Assembly (NCBI GenBank): GCA_046296435.1
Contig: JBKBLI010000008.1
Coordinates: forward strand, 11,893-75,892
DNA length: 64,000 nucleotides
Source of the DNA: M3007 sp046296435
GTDB taxonomy: Bacteria > Bacteroidota > Bacteroidia > Chitinophagales > Saprospiraceae
Direction: 5' to 3'
The position numbers were made by a program, and so were the translations under genes. Below the pieces are notes generated by a model that ran no database searches, was not told the DNA's origin, and saw nothing but the letters and a program-made list of their open reading frames with translations. This document shows, one piece after another, positions 37,804 through 46,533 of this stretch (positions within the stretch are counted from its first letter, which is position 1; each line of letters begins with the position of its first letter).

Positions 37804-37811
37804 TATATTTG
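37804..37811 (+). promoter_or_regulatory. -7 element for the M43 protease gene
   Basis: TATATTTG on the plus strand, with TTTG at 37777-37780 (23-base spacing, slightly long). Predicts a leader of about 120 bases. Confidence 0.4.
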
Positions 37812-37913
37812 TGCGCGGGGTTTAGCCTCAGTCCCCGTTTTCACAGAAAGCCTGCCCTCACTTTGGCGCAAATGGGCGCCGGTTCAAAAAAACTGATGGC
37901 CGGGTTCTCGAGA

Positions 37914-37928
37914 TTTTTTCAAAAAAAA
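37914..37928. repeat. T/A palindrome T6-C-A8
   Basis: Ten bases upstream of the M43 protease start. Confidence 0.75.
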
Positions 37929-37938
37929 CAATAATGTT

Positions 37939-39288
37939 ATGCGCACGGCTTTATCGGTTTTCGTCCTTCTTTTGTCTGTCCGGCTCTCCGCTCAGATTGC
38001 GCCGCTGCCCGTCCTCTGTGGCAACGAACTGTTTGACTACATCGTCGCAGAGCGCTATCCGGCGCTGAAGAGCGGCTTTGAGCAGACTTTTGAAGCGGCG
38101 CGGGCGCGGGCGCAGGAAGCTGCTGTGGCCAACGACCGCTCCCAACTGACCATCCGGGTGGTCGTGCATGTAGTGTGGAAAAATCCTGAGGAAAATCTGC
38201 CGGACAGCGTTATACTCAACCAGATAGCCATTCTCAACAAGGACTTCAACCGCCTGAATCCGGATACCGGGGATCTACGCAGCGTTTTCCTGCCTGCGGC
38301 AGGCAATCCCAACATCAAATTCGAACTCGAAACGGTCAAGCGGGTACAGACAACCCAAAACTTTTCCATCAACTTGACCAGCGGACAGTTGTTGGCCAAT
38401 CTGAAGAGCGGCGCGCAGGGCGGCAGCGACGCCTGGGATACAGAGCGTTATTTGAATATCTGGATCTGTCGGATACAGCCTACTACGCTGTTTGGCATTC
38501 CGCTGGGACAAATTCTTGGGTTTGCCTTCCCGCCCAACAACCTGCCAAATTGGCCTGCCGACAGCGGCGCGCCCACCCCTGAACAAGATGGCGTGGTAGT
38601 CGATTTTCGCGTCGTAGGGTCCAACAACCCCAATCCCATCACTGTTCCGGGCAGCGGGCCGCTCGTGGTAAAGGGCCGCACCCCAGTGCACGAAATCGGT
38701 CACTACCTCGGCTTGCGTCACATCTGGGGCGACGGCGGCCTGCTGGGCCTTCCCAACGATTGCAACCAAAGCGACGGCATCGACGATACGCCCTTTGCCA
38801 ACGCGCAGTCCAATTTCGATTGCGACAAAACGCGCAACACCTGCAACAAGGTAGAGCCGTTCTACGGCGCGGATGTGCCCGACATGATCGAAAACTACAT
38901 GGACTATTCTCAGGAAAATTGCATGAACGTGTTCACCAAGGGGCAGGCCGCCCTCATGCGCGCCGTGCTCGACGGACCGCGCAAGAAATTGGTTGACACA
39001 TCCTCCAGCCTCGCTGCCGCCGCTTCGCCCGCCGCGCTCGCGCTCTGGCCCAACCCTGCGGGCGACGACTTTTGGGTAGCGTTTGCGCTCCCCCGGTCCG
39101 GTCCCTTCACCTTGCGCCTGATAGCTGCCGATGGGCGTGCGACAATACTACACAGCGAGCGAAACGCGCCCGCCGACGGCGAGCGCCGCATGCGTTTTGA
39201 CGTAGCGCATCTGGCATCCGGATGGTATGCCCTACAGTTGATTACACCCCGAGCCACGCATACCCAGCCGCTCTTGATCAAACGCTGA
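37939..39288 (+). CDS. secreted M43 (cytophagalysin-type) metalloprotease with T9SS sorting domain
   Basis: 449 residues. Signal peptide (about 1-19), a prodomain, a zinc metalloprotease domain with HEIGHYLGLRH (His251, Glu252, His255, His261 bind zinc and catalyse) and a Met-turn candidate in NYMDYSQENCMNVF, and a C-terminal domain of about 85 residues (LALWPNPAGDDFWV ... GWYALQLITPRATHTQPLLI) of the Por secretion type-A class that directs export by the type IX system. This makes it an extracellular or surface protease. It is followed by a 49-codon membrane-protein gene. Confidence 0.93.
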   Translation: MRTALSVFVLLLSVRLSAQIAPLPVLCGNELFDYIVAERYPALKSGFEQTFEAARARAQEAAVANDRSQLTIRVVVHVVWKNPEENLPDSVILNQIAILNKDFNRLNPDTGDLRSVFLPAAGNPNIKFELETVKRVQTTQNFSINLTSGQLLANLKSGAQGGSDAWDTERYLNIWICRIQPTTLFGIPLGQILGFAFPPNNLPNWPADSGAPTPEQDGVVVDFRVVGSNNPNPITVPGSGPLVVKGRTPVHEIGHYLGLRHIWGDGGLLGLPNDCNQSDGIDDTPFANAQSNFDCDKTRNTCNKVEPFYGADVPDMIENYMDYSQENCMNVFTKGQAALMRAVLDGPRKKLVDTSSSLAAAASPAALALWPNPAGDDFWVAFALPRSGPFTLRLIAADGRATILHSERNAPADGERRMRFDVAHLASGWYALQLITPRATHTQPLLIKR

Positions 39289-39292
39289 GCTT

Positions 39293-39442
39293 ATGTTCGA
39301 ACGCCGTTCCAAAGATCCTTATTCGCCTATACTGATGATCCTAATGGCTTTGGCAGTTGTACTGATTTTCGTGTCGATGTGCAACGACCTGCGCAAAGCG
39401 GCTGCGCCGCCTCCTGCGGCGACGCCGCAGGAGCAAGGGTAG
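39293..39442 (+). CDS. small single-pass membrane protein
   Basis: 49 codons from ATG 39293 to TAG 39440-39442, starting 4 bases after the protease stop. Layout: basic N-terminus (MFERRSKDPYSP), one hydrophobic helix (ILMILMALAVVLIFVSMC), then a Pro/Ala-rich tail (AAAPPPAATPQEQG). The tight spacing and clean topology argue that it is real. Function unknown; similar short N-in helices occur in cell-envelope accessory subunits. Confidence 0.55.
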   Translation: MFERRSKDPYSPILMILMALAVVLIFVSMCNDLRKAAAPPPAATPQEQG

Positions 39443-39489
39443 AACAAAGATGGCAGAGTGATGAGGGCAAAAAGAGCGGACGGCGCGCG

Positions 39490-40266
39490 CTATTCCCAGA
39501 AAGATACTTCGCCGGGATGGTAGGCGCCGATGCCGGACTCGCGGCGCAGGAGCAAACGCCCGTGTTCGTCCACGCCCATAATCTCGACCTGCATGCGCTT
39601 TCCCGCGCTCAGATCCGTGCACTCCATACGCGCGCCCATACCCCAAAGGACTTGCAGATAATCGGCTCTGAGGGCCTCCGTTCGGCCGGCTTTCAGTTGC
39701 AAATAGCGTTGCTCAAGAGCGTTAAAGAGCGCATCTTGCACAGCGTCCAAATCCAACGAGCCGCCGGTAATGAGCGACAGCGAAGTCGCCCGGACCAATT
39801 CGGGCGCAAATACGCGCTGGTTGACATTCAGCCCGATTCCCGCAATGGCGCGCCGCACGCAGCCAGCGGCCGATATTTCGGTTTCGGTCAGGATGCCCGC
39901 CAATTTTTGGGCGCCCCATACCAGATCGTTCGGCCATTTGAGGCGCAGGTTTTCTTTTTTAGGCAAAAACAAAGATGTGGCGTCGCGCAGAGACAGCGCT
40001 ACGGCCATATTCAGATCAAAAATCCGGCGCGCATCCAGAAAATGAGGCAGGAGTAGTACGCTGACCGTCAGGTTTTCTCCTTTGACCGACTCCCAATTCC
40101 TGCCAAATTGGCCTCTGCCGCGGGTTTGAAAGTCCGCCCGGACTGCCATTCCTTCAATCGGCTCGGTTTTTGTACCGGTATCTAGCATTCCTGCCAGATA
40201 GTCGTTGGTTGAGGCCAATTCAGGAAAGCGCAACAAAACTTTTCCAACAAAAAATGTGTTTAGCAT
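39490..40266 (-). CDS. birA: biotin--protein ligase
   Basis: 258 residues. Adenylates biotin and joins it to carboxylase biotin carriers. Conserved GRGQFGRNWES (biotinyl-AMP loop), KWPNDLVWG and AGIGLNVN. There is no N-terminal DNA-binding domain, so it is not a repressor of the E. coli type. The short C-terminal SH3-like domain is present. A T6-AGGC-A5 palindrome (39955-39969) codes Leu-Phe-Leu-Pro-Lys-Lys just before the KWPND motif. Divergent from rsfS across 139 bases. Confidence 0.95.
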   Translation of the reverse strand: MLNTFFVGKVLLRFPELASTNDYLAGMLDTGTKTEPIEGMAVRADFQTRGRGQFGRNWESVKGENLTVSVLLLPHFLDARRIFDLNMAVALSLRDATSLFLPKKENLRLKWPNDLVWGAQKLAGILTETEISAAGCVRRAIAGIGLNVNQRVFAPELVRATSLSLITGGSLDLDAVQDALFNALEQRYLQLKAGRTEALRADYLQVLWGMGARMECTDLSAGKRMQVEIMGVDEHGRLLLRRESGIGAYHPGEVSFWE

Positions 40267-40302
40267 AACGTTTTTTTATCTGGCGCAAACACGGAATCAG
40301 CG

Positions 40303-40310
40303 TACCTTTG
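40303..40310 (+). promoter_or_regulatory. -7 element for the rsfS-ftsH unit
   Basis: TACCTTTG on the plus strand; predicts a leader of about 90 bases. No -33 TTTG at the usual distance. Confidence 0.35.
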
Positions 40311-40405
40311 CGTTGAAGACGAAAGGGACTCATCGAAGCCTTTCAGAATTAAATTGCAAATGTACGATTTGCCCTGACCACTTATCACAAATATCTTAAC
40401 GCATT

Positions 40406-40792
40406 TTGACAGCATCAGCTAAAGCTAAAAATTCTGACAGCCAAACTGCGGCGCTCAACGACCTGATCGTAGAAGGCATACGCGACAAAAAAGGCAAAAA
40501 AATCATCCTCATGGATCTCAAGCATATTGAAGACGCCCCCGCCGATTATTTTATCGTATGCGAAGGCGACTCCAATGTGCACGTTAAAGCCATTTCGGAC
40601 AGCATATATAAAAAACTCATCGATGAGGCGCAGACCAAACCATTCCACATCGAGGGTTCGATCGGCGCCCGATGGGTGCTCATGGATTACTTCAGCACTT
40701 TAGTGCACGTTTTTCACCCCGAAACACGTCAGTTTTACGAGTTGGAACACCTGTGGAGCGATGCCCGCATCACGGAATATGCCGATTTGTGA
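40406..40792 (+). CDS. rsfS: ribosome silencing factor RsfS
   Basis: 128 residues starting at TTG 40406 (the only upstream alternative before an in-frame stop is ATT 40403). RsfS binds ribosomal protein uL14 and keeps ribosomal subunits apart. Family core: IRDKKGKKIILMDLKHIEDA, PADYFIVCEGDSNVHV, ARWVLMDYFSTLVHVFHPE. It lies 18 bases ahead of ftsH, an order conserved in Bacteroidota. Confidence 0.92.
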   Translation: MTASAKAKNSDSQTAALNDLIVEGIRDKKGKKIILMDLKHIEDAPADYFIVCEGDSNVHVKAISDSIYKKLIDEAQTKPFHIEGSIGARWVLMDYFSTLVHVFHPETRQFYELEHLWSDARITEYADL

Positions 40793-40810
40793 TTTTTTGC
40801 GACATAACAC

Positions 40811-42793
40811 ATGGATAATAACCATAACAACCGGAACGACGGTAAGCGCAGCGAAGGGCCTCCGCGTTTTAACTTTATCTGGATTTACATCCTGATAGGG
40901 GTGGGCATTCTGGGTATACAACTTACACAGGGTTTCAAATCGCCGACTAAGGTCGGATGGGGGCAACTTGAGCGCTGGGCCTTTGCCGGCCATATCGAGC
41001 GCATTGAGAGCAACATGGACGCTCTGGTCAGCATATACATCTACAAAGATTCTTTGCGCTCGCCAGAACACCAGAACCTAAGACTCACGCCTGCCGATAC
41101 GATCAAGCAGGTCCCCCTTTATGTAGTGGCCATTCCACATGAGGCGGCTGAAAAGCGCGTCAATGATCTGAACCTCAAACTCAAAGAAGCAAAACGCCCC
41201 GAAATTCGTTTAGACTACCGCCAGCCGAGCGGCTGGACCAGCGCTTTACCCTATCTGGCCCCCATCATTTTGTTTGTTATCATTTGGGTCCTGATCATTC
41301 GGCGTATGGGCGGCGTGGGCGGCGGCCCCGGGTCGCAGATATTCAATATTGGCAAGTCGAAGGCTACCCTGTTCGACAACAATACAAAGGTCAACATTAC
41401 CTTCACCGACGTGGCCGGCCTTGACGAAGCCAAGGAGGAAGTGATGGAAATCGTCGATTTTCTGAAAAATCCAAGGAAATACACCACCCTTGGCGGCAAA
41501 ATACCCAAAGGCGTGCTCCTGGTCGGCCCTCCGGGCACGGGCAAAACGCTCCTTGCAAAAGCGGTGGCCGGCGAAGCAGGCGTGCCATTCTTTTCGATCT
41601 CCGGCTCGGATTTCGTAGAAATGTTTGTGGGCGTGGGCGCCTCGCGGGTGCGCGACCTGTTCCGACAGGCCCGCGAAAAGGCCCCCTGCATCATCTTTAT
41701 CGACGAAATAGACGCTATCGGACGGGCCAGAGGCCGAGGCGCCGTGCAGGGCGGCAACGACGAGCGCGAGAATACCCTCAACCAACTGCTCGTCGAAATG
41801 GATGGCTTCCCGACCGACAAGGGCGTCATCCTCATGGCCGCTACCAACAGACCCGACATCCTCGACCAAGCCCTCATGCGCCCCGGGCGCTTCGACCGCC
41901 AGATTGGCATCGGACGCCCCGACCTCAACGGTCGCGAGCAAATATTTGATGTGCACCTCAAAAACATCAAAGTGGCAGATAAGGTCACTTCCCACGCCCT
42001 GGCCGAAATGACTCCGGGCTTCGTGGGCGCCGATATCGCCAACGTCTGCAACGAGGCCGCCCTCATCGCGGCCCGCCGCGGCAAAGATGCGGTCGATATG
42101 GACGACTTCAACTACGCGCTCGACAAGGTGATCGGCGGCCTGGAAAAAAAGAACAAGATCATCAGCCCGGAAGAAAAAGAGATCATCGCCTATCACGAAG
42201 CCGGGCACGCCATCTGCGGGTGGTTTCTGGAGCATGCGCACCCTCTGGTGAAAGTCACCATCGTGCCGCGCGGCCTGGCCGCCCTCGGATACGCGCAGTA
42301 TCTGCCCAAAGAGCAATACATCACCCGCAAGGAAAAACTACTCGACGATCTCTGCATGACCCTGGGCGGGCGCGCCGCCGAATCGGTCGTATTCGGCAAA
42401 ATCAGCACCGGCGCCCAGAGCGATCTGGACCACGTCACGCGGTTGGCCTACGAGATGATCGTCAACTACGGCATGAGCGAAAAGGTCGGCAACGTCTCCT
42501 ATTACTCCATGCTCAACGACTCCTTCGCCCGGCCCTTCTCAGAGCAAACGGCGTTTATGATCGATCAGGAAGTCAAAAACATGATTGAGACGGAGTATCT
42601 GCGCGCCCAAAAACTCCTGCGCGACAAGCGCCCCGAATTAGACGCGCTCGCCGCCGCGCTGCTCGAAAAAGAAGTGCTGCACCGCTCAGATCTCGAAGCG
42701 CTCATCGGCAAACGCCCCTTCAGCGACCCGACGCCCGGCGAAAGCGCCCAGCCGGAACCGCAACCCCTCAAAGAGGAAGACGTTCAGCCCTGA
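40811..42793 (+). CDS. ftsH: ATP-dependent zinc metalloprotease FtsH
   Basis: 660 residues. Two N-terminal membrane helices (FIWIYILIGVGILGIQL and LAPIILFVIIWVLII) flank a periplasmic domain of about 90 residues. A cytosolic AAA domain follows (Walker A GPPGTGKT, Walker B IIFIDEIDAIG, second region of homology ATNRPDILDQALMRPGRFDR), then an M41 protease domain with HEAGH. Degrades membrane and regulatory proteins. The C-terminus is low-complexity and acidic. A strong terminator follows. Confidence 0.97.
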   Translation: MDNNHNNRNDGKRSEGPPRFNFIWIYILIGVGILGIQLTQGFKSPTKVGWGQLERWAFAGHIERIESNMDALVSIYIYKDSLRSPEHQNLRLTPADTIKQVPLYVVAIPHEAAEKRVNDLNLKLKEAKRPEIRLDYRQPSGWTSALPYLAPIILFVIIWVLIIRRMGGVGGGPGSQIFNIGKSKATLFDNNTKVNITFTDVAGLDEAKEEVMEIVDFLKNPRKYTTLGGKIPKGVLLVGPPGTGKTLLAKAVAGEAGVPFFSISGSDFVEMFVGVGASRVRDLFRQAREKAPCIIFIDEIDAIGRARGRGAVQGGNDERENTLNQLLVEMDGFPTDKGVILMAATNRPDILDQALMRPGRFDRQIGIGRPDLNGREQIFDVHLKNIKVADKVTSHALAEMTPGFVGADIANVCNEAALIAARRGKDAVDMDDFNYALDKVIGGLEKKNKIISPEEKEIIAYHEAGHAICGWFLEHAHPLVKVTIVPRGLAALGYAQYLPKEQYITRKEKLLDDLCMTLGGRAAESVVFGKISTGAQSDLDHVTRLAYEMIVNYGMSEKVGNVSYYSMLNDSFARPFSEQTAFMIDQEVKNMIETEYLRAQKLLRDKRPELDALAAALLEKEVLHRSDLEALIGKRPFSDPTPGESAQPEPQPLKEEDVQP

Positions 42794-42822
42794 CGCGCTC
42801 CCGATGCGCCCTGCTTCTATAC

Positions 42823-42858
42823 AAGACGGCGAAGCTCAAGCGAGGGCTTCGCCGTCTT
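42823..42858 (+). terminator. ftsH terminator
   Basis: Perfect 13-base stem AAGACGGCGAAGC/GCTTCGCCGTCTT around a 10-base loop, followed by GATTTT. It starts 29 bases past the ftsH stop. Confidence 0.8.
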
Positions 42859-42891
42859 GATTTTGGAATGCCTGCAGTTTTCGTTACCTTG

Positions 42892-42909
42892 TTTTTTTTT
42901 TTGAAAAAA
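42892..42909. repeat. T/A palindrome T11-G-A6
   Basis: About 30 bases beyond the ftsH terminator. Confidence 0.75.
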
Positions 42910-43041
42910 GGGCAAAGGGCAACGGGTGCGTTGTATGGACGCCAGTTCATGGCAGAATACTTTGCGCCCGGGCGCACGCGCTTCGATTCTGTTTTTTAGC
43001 GCATTTAGACTTTTGCCGGTTCAGGCAAAGCAAATTGCCCG

Positions 43042-43049
43042 TACATTTG
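43042..43049 (+). promoter_or_regulatory. -7 element for the WG-repeat gene
   Basis: TACATTTG on the plus strand, predicting a start near 43056 and a leader of about 40 bases before ATG 43097. Confidence 0.4.
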
Positions 43050-43096
43050 CGACCCAAAACACAAGCTCTACGGAGCGTCTCCAAAAACGCGCGAGC

Positions 43097-44160
43097 ATGC
43101 CAGGTCCTTTATACAAGATAAGGCAGGATGGTTATTACGGCTTCATGGATGCCCGGGGTGTCTGTGTCATATTTCCTCAATACCTCGATGTGAGCGACTT
43201 TGACGGAGGGCTGGCGACGGCGCACCTCAACGGCCGTCTGGCCCTGCTCGACCAAGCGGGGCGCTTGTATCTGCGAAATCTCTATCGCGCCGTCGGAAAA
43301 TTTTCCGAAAATCTGGCCCGCTTTCAAAAAGCCCGATTTTGGGGCTATTTGGATCAACAAGCGCGCGAAGTTATTCCCGCTGCTTTTGACCACGCCGGCG
43401 ATTTCAGCGAGGGTTTGGCATGCGCCTCCGCCGACGGCCGCGCCGGATGGATCGATCCCGCAGGGCGCTGGGCGATCAAACCCCATTTTAGCGGCGGCGG
43501 CCCCTTCCGGGGCGGACTGGCGCCTGCAGCCAACCACGCCGGAGCCTGGGGGTATGTGGACAAAAACGGCGCGTGGGTCATCCAACCCCAGTGGAATATG
43601 GCGCATCCTTTTCAAAAACAGGTCGCCGTCGTAGAGCGGAACGGGCATTGGGGCTTAGTCGCGCGTTCGGGCGAACTTGTCGTCGATACGCAGTTTGAGT
43701 ACGTCAAAGGCCTGAGCGCAGGCGAGTTCTTTGAGGGCATGGCCCTGTGTTACCGCCAGAGGAAATACGGCTACTTGTCGCAGCAAGGCGCCCTTGCTAT
43801 AGAGCCGACCTACGACTTTGCCGGCGATTTCGGCGAGGGCCTGGCGCCGGTTGAAATCAACAGCGCCAACGGTTACATCGATCCGTCGGGCAATCTGATC
43901 ATCTTACCCCAGTTCGAGGATGCAGGCGTGTTCAGCGAGGCGCTGGCTCAGGTTCGCGTCGGCGGCCGTTGGGGCTACGTCAACCGCAAGGGCGAGTTNN
44001 NNNNNNNNNNNNNNNNNNNNNNNNNNNNNNNNNNNNNNNNNNNNNNNNNNNNNNNNNNNNNNNNNNNNNNNNNNNNNNNNNNNNNNNNNNNNNNNTCAAA
44101 GACGGCCTGTGGCGCTACATCGACCCCTTCGGTCAGGTCGTCTGGGAAGAAAAAGGATAA
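43097..44160 (+). CDS. WG-repeat protein
   Basis: About 320-350 residues of tandem WG repeats of about 35-50 residues. Each has a Gly-Tyr/Trp-Gly-Tyr-(Met/Leu/Val/Ile)-Asp start followed by an aliphatic-x-Pro strand and a Phe-x-x-Gly-Leu-Ala turn (for example YYGFMDARGVCVIFPQYLDV, WGYVDKNGAWVIQPQWNMAH, GYLSQQGALAIEPTYDFAGD). No signal peptide from this start. Function unknown; WG proteins are thought to be repeat scaffolds. The 97 N (43999-44095) breaks the frame as written. Merging the flanks over one shared T gives Gly-Glu-Phe-Lys-Asp-Gly-Leu-Trp in frame. The 3' end overlaps purN by 28 bases. Confidence 0.85.
43999..44095. other. assembly gap (97 N) inside the WG-repeat gene
   Basis: Changes the reading frame as written, so its length is wrong. 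It lies in internally repetitive sequence, so whole repeats could have been lost. Confidence 0.9.
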
Positions 44161-44717
44161 GCCGTTCGTTCAATCACTTCGGGATAGTGGGCGTGTTCCA
44201 GCGCCAGCACTTTGCGGGCAATATCTGCCGCCGAGTCGTCGGGCTCGACGGCGCATGTTGCCTGAAAGACGATATCGCCCTCATCGTAACGCTCATTCAC
44301 GTAATGAATCGTCATGCCCGTCACCGTTTCGCCTGCCGCTTTTACAGCCTCATGCACGTGCATCCCGTACATCCCCTTCCCGCCGTATTTGGGCAGGAGC
44401 GAGGGATGTATATTCAGAATCCGGCGCGGAAAAGCGCGCACAAGATAGGGCGGCAATAGCCAGAGGAAGCCCGCCAAAGCAATAAAGTCAATAGCCCGCT
44501 CCCGCAAGGCGTCGAGTAGTTCGGTAGTCTCGGCAAAGGGCTTGCGCCGGATCAGCAGCGTCTCTACGCCATGCTCCCGCGCAACATCCATGGCGCCCGC
44601 GTCGGGCTTGTTGCAGACCAGCAGCGCAACCCGTATGTGCGGATGCTCCGCAAAATACTCCATGATGCGGCGGGCGTTGCTCCCCGACCCGGATGCAAAA
44701 ACAGCGAGGCGTATCAT
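44133..44717 (-). CDS. purN: phosphoribosylglycinamide formyltransferase
   Basis: 194 residues. Transfers formyl from 10-formyl-tetrahydrofolate to GAR in purine synthesis. Family features: VFASGSGSNARRIMEYF (phosphate loop), LAGFLWLLPPYLV, the catalytic Asn-Ile-His in RILNIHPSLLPKYGG, and GMTIHYVNERYDEGDIVFQ with the catalytic Asp. The C-terminus overlaps the convergent WG-repeat gene by 28 bases. It is 5 bases after the thioredoxin-like gene. Confidence 0.96.
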   Translation of the reverse strand: MIRLAVFASGSGSNARRIMEYFAEHPHIRVALLVCNKPDAGAMDVAREHGVETLLIRRKPFAETTELLDALRERAIDFIALAGFLWLLPPYLVRAFPRRILNIHPSLLPKYGGKGMYGMHVHEAVKAAGETVTGMTIHYVNERYDEGDIVFQATCAVEPDDSAADIARKVLALEHAHYPEVIERTAYPFSSQTT

Positions 44718-44722
44718 AACGG

Positions 44723-45205
44723 TTAACGAGGCTTGGCCAGACGTCTGAGCGCGCGATAGCTCAGTTTGCCTTCATGAAAGCGAATATAGCGGCGCGCGCC
44801 GTTGACAACCAGGGTCGCCGGTATGGCCCCGCTCCAGTCAGGGGATACTTCGTTGATGTAACGGTTGGCTTTGGGCTCATCCAAAAAAAACACCTCGCTT
44901 TGGAGCTTTCTTTTTTCGACAAAGGGAATCACCGCGCTGTGCAAATTTTTTTTAAAGTCCACATTGACCAAAATAACCCGGACGTTGCGGTTTTTCGATG
45001 CGCGATGGAGCCTTTCGAAGGCGGGCAACTCCTCCACGCAAGGACCGCACCAAGTCGCCCAAAAGTTGATGATGAATGTGGTATCCGCCGCCGAATTTTT
45101 CCAGCGAAGCAAATCTTCCTTTTGGATAATAGGCACTGCGCGTTGCGCCGCGAGGGATCCGGCGACCCAAATGCTGATGCAGGCTATGGCGATACTTATC
45201 CTCAC
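44723..45205 (-). CDS. TlpA/ResA-like thioredoxin, exported
   Basis: 160 residues from GTG 45205, whose GTGA overlaps the lgt stop. N-terminal signal or anchor (RISIAIACISIWVAGSLAAQ), thioredoxin fold with FWATWCGPCVEELPAF (active Cys-Gly-Pro-Cys), VILVNVDFKKN, and a cis-Pro in IPATLVVNGA. Probable periplasmic thiol-disulfide oxidoreductase of the cytochrome-maturation or TlpA type. Translational coupling to lgt suggests co-expression with lipoprotein maturation; the substrate is unknown. Confidence 0.88.
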   Translation of the reverse strand: MRISIAIACISIWVAGSLAAQRAVPIIQKEDLLRWKNSAADTTFIINFWATWCGPCVEELPAFERLHRASKNRNVRVILVNVDFKKNLHSAVIPFVEKRKLQSEVFFLDEPKANRYINEVSPDWSGAIPATLVVNGARRYIRFHEGKLSYRALRRLAKPR

Positions 45206-46389
45206 AGTTCTGACAGCGTTTGTGCGCGGCGCATACGGACGGTCAGCCACATGCCTGCCGCGGCTATTACAAACAAGAGAATCGAAATGATCTCGGCCTG
45301 CGTGAGTTGTACGCCCGCCACGTCGTGCGTCACGTTGACGCGGATTTTTTCGATAAAAAAGCGCTCGACGGCAATCAGAGCCAGATAGATGAAAAACAGC
45401 AGCCCCGGCGTCTTGAGTTGCTTGCGCAAAGTCCACAAAATTCCAAATATCAGCGCCATCATCAGCGTTTCGTAAAGCGGCGTGGGATACACCGGCTCGG
45501 ACAACTGCATGCAGTAATCCCATGTACAGCCTTCGACAGGCACGCTGGGCACAGGATCGGTGTGCGGGGTGTTGAGCACGTGGTGCGGGTACCGGCTGGC
45601 CCACAGCCATTCTGGCAGCCATCCGGGCTTGGGGGCGTTGTTCACAATGCCCCAATCGCCGTCGCCTGAAAATTGGCAACCCAGGCGTCCCACGCCGTAA
45701 CCCGTCACCAAAGCCGGCGCGCAGGCGTCGGCTGCCGGCAGAAACGGGATGCCATTGCGCCGCAGATAGTAAATGACTGCCGCAGCGCCCAATATCAAGC
45801 CGCCAAAAAACGCCAAACCGCCCCCCGACAGCAACATGCCCGCCGGATCGTTGAGGAATTCCTGCCAGTTGTCGAACACCTCGAAAAACTTGGCGCCCAG
45901 TATGCCGCCTACCGCCGCCCATACCGTGATCTCGCTAACCTGATGGTGCGGGTACAACTCAAATCGCCGCGCTACAGGCTTTTCCTTCTGCTTGCGGCGG
46001 GCATCCCACCAGGTCAGCGCGCCGAAGATCGCAGCCCCGGCCAAAGCCCCCAGCCAATGCATTTTGCCCGATAGGATGACCGACGCCGGATCGCGCCGAA
46101 AAGCGGCAAAATCCTGGTAAGCGTACAACCCTTTGCCCAGCAGAACCATCCCGATAAAGGCGTTGAGCGCCACTTCGCTCCACTTGGGCGGCGCGCCCTC
46201 GACGATATGCGTTATTTTAGGTCTGAAAAAACCTTCAGCCGCTTTGCGCTTGAGTTCGATGTAAAAAACAAATGCGCTGGCTAAAAAGGCAAGCGCAAGA
46301 AAAAATCCAAAAGTCTTGAACATGGACAGCCAGTTGTCCACCGACGTGCCGATCAGCGCGTGAAACAAATACGAAAGATCAGGATACAT
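45202..46389 (-). CDS. lgt: prolipoprotein diacylglyceryl transferase
   Basis: 395 residues. Inner-membrane enzyme that adds diacylglycerol to the lipobox Cys of prolipoproteins. Diagnostic VGRLGCQFSGDGDWG signature, with its Arg and Gly, the helix HHQVSEITVWAAVGGILGAK, and SEPVYPTPLYETLMMALIF. It is about 100 residues longer than E. coli Lgt, through an N-terminal membrane extension and an insertion between signature and next helix (ASRYPHHVLNTPHTDPVPSV), as in other Bacteroidota. Confidence 0.94.
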   Translation of the reverse strand: MYPDLSYLFHALIGTSVDNWLSMFKTFGFFLALAFLASAFVFYIELKRKAAEGFFRPKITHIVEGAPPKWSEVALNAFIGMVLLGKGLYAYQDFAAFRRDPASVILSGKMHWLGALAGAAIFGALTWWDARRKQKEKPVARRFELYPHHQVSEITVWAAVGGILGAKFFEVFDNWQEFLNDPAGMLLSGGGLAFFGGLILGAAAVIYYLRRNGIPFLPAADACAPALVTGYGVGRLGCQFSGDGDWGIVNNAPKPGWLPEWLWASRYPHHVLNTPHTDPVPSVPVEGCTWDYCMQLSEPVYPTPLYETLMMALIFGILWTLRKQLKTPGLLFFIYLALIAVERFFIEKIRVNVTHDVAGVQLTQAEIISILLFVIAAAGMWLTVRMRRAQTLSEL

Positions 46390-46533
46390 TTTTGGGTTTG
46401 ATTGTTAAGCGTCAAGCGAATGGGTGTGGGCGCAGATCTGTGGCTACAAAACAAGAGATGCGGCGTAAAGGGTGCAGAGTGTGGGTTGGTCGCGGGGCAA
46501 AAAGCGCGAAACAGCCCGCTTAGCAGCGCGCAG

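Larger units (their letters stand above)
42794..43096. other. intergenic region between ftsH and the WG-repeat gene
   Basis: 303 bases holding the ftsH terminator (42823-42858), a T/A palindrome (42892-42909) and a -7 element (43042-43049). The open frame continuing upstream of 43097 runs through all of these and is unlikely to be translated. Confidence 0.6.

Noticed and set aside
43097..44160. WG repeats as a nucleotide-level repeat array
   Set aside because: The repetition is at protein level (degenerate units of 35-50 residues), not a DNA satellite or CRISPR.
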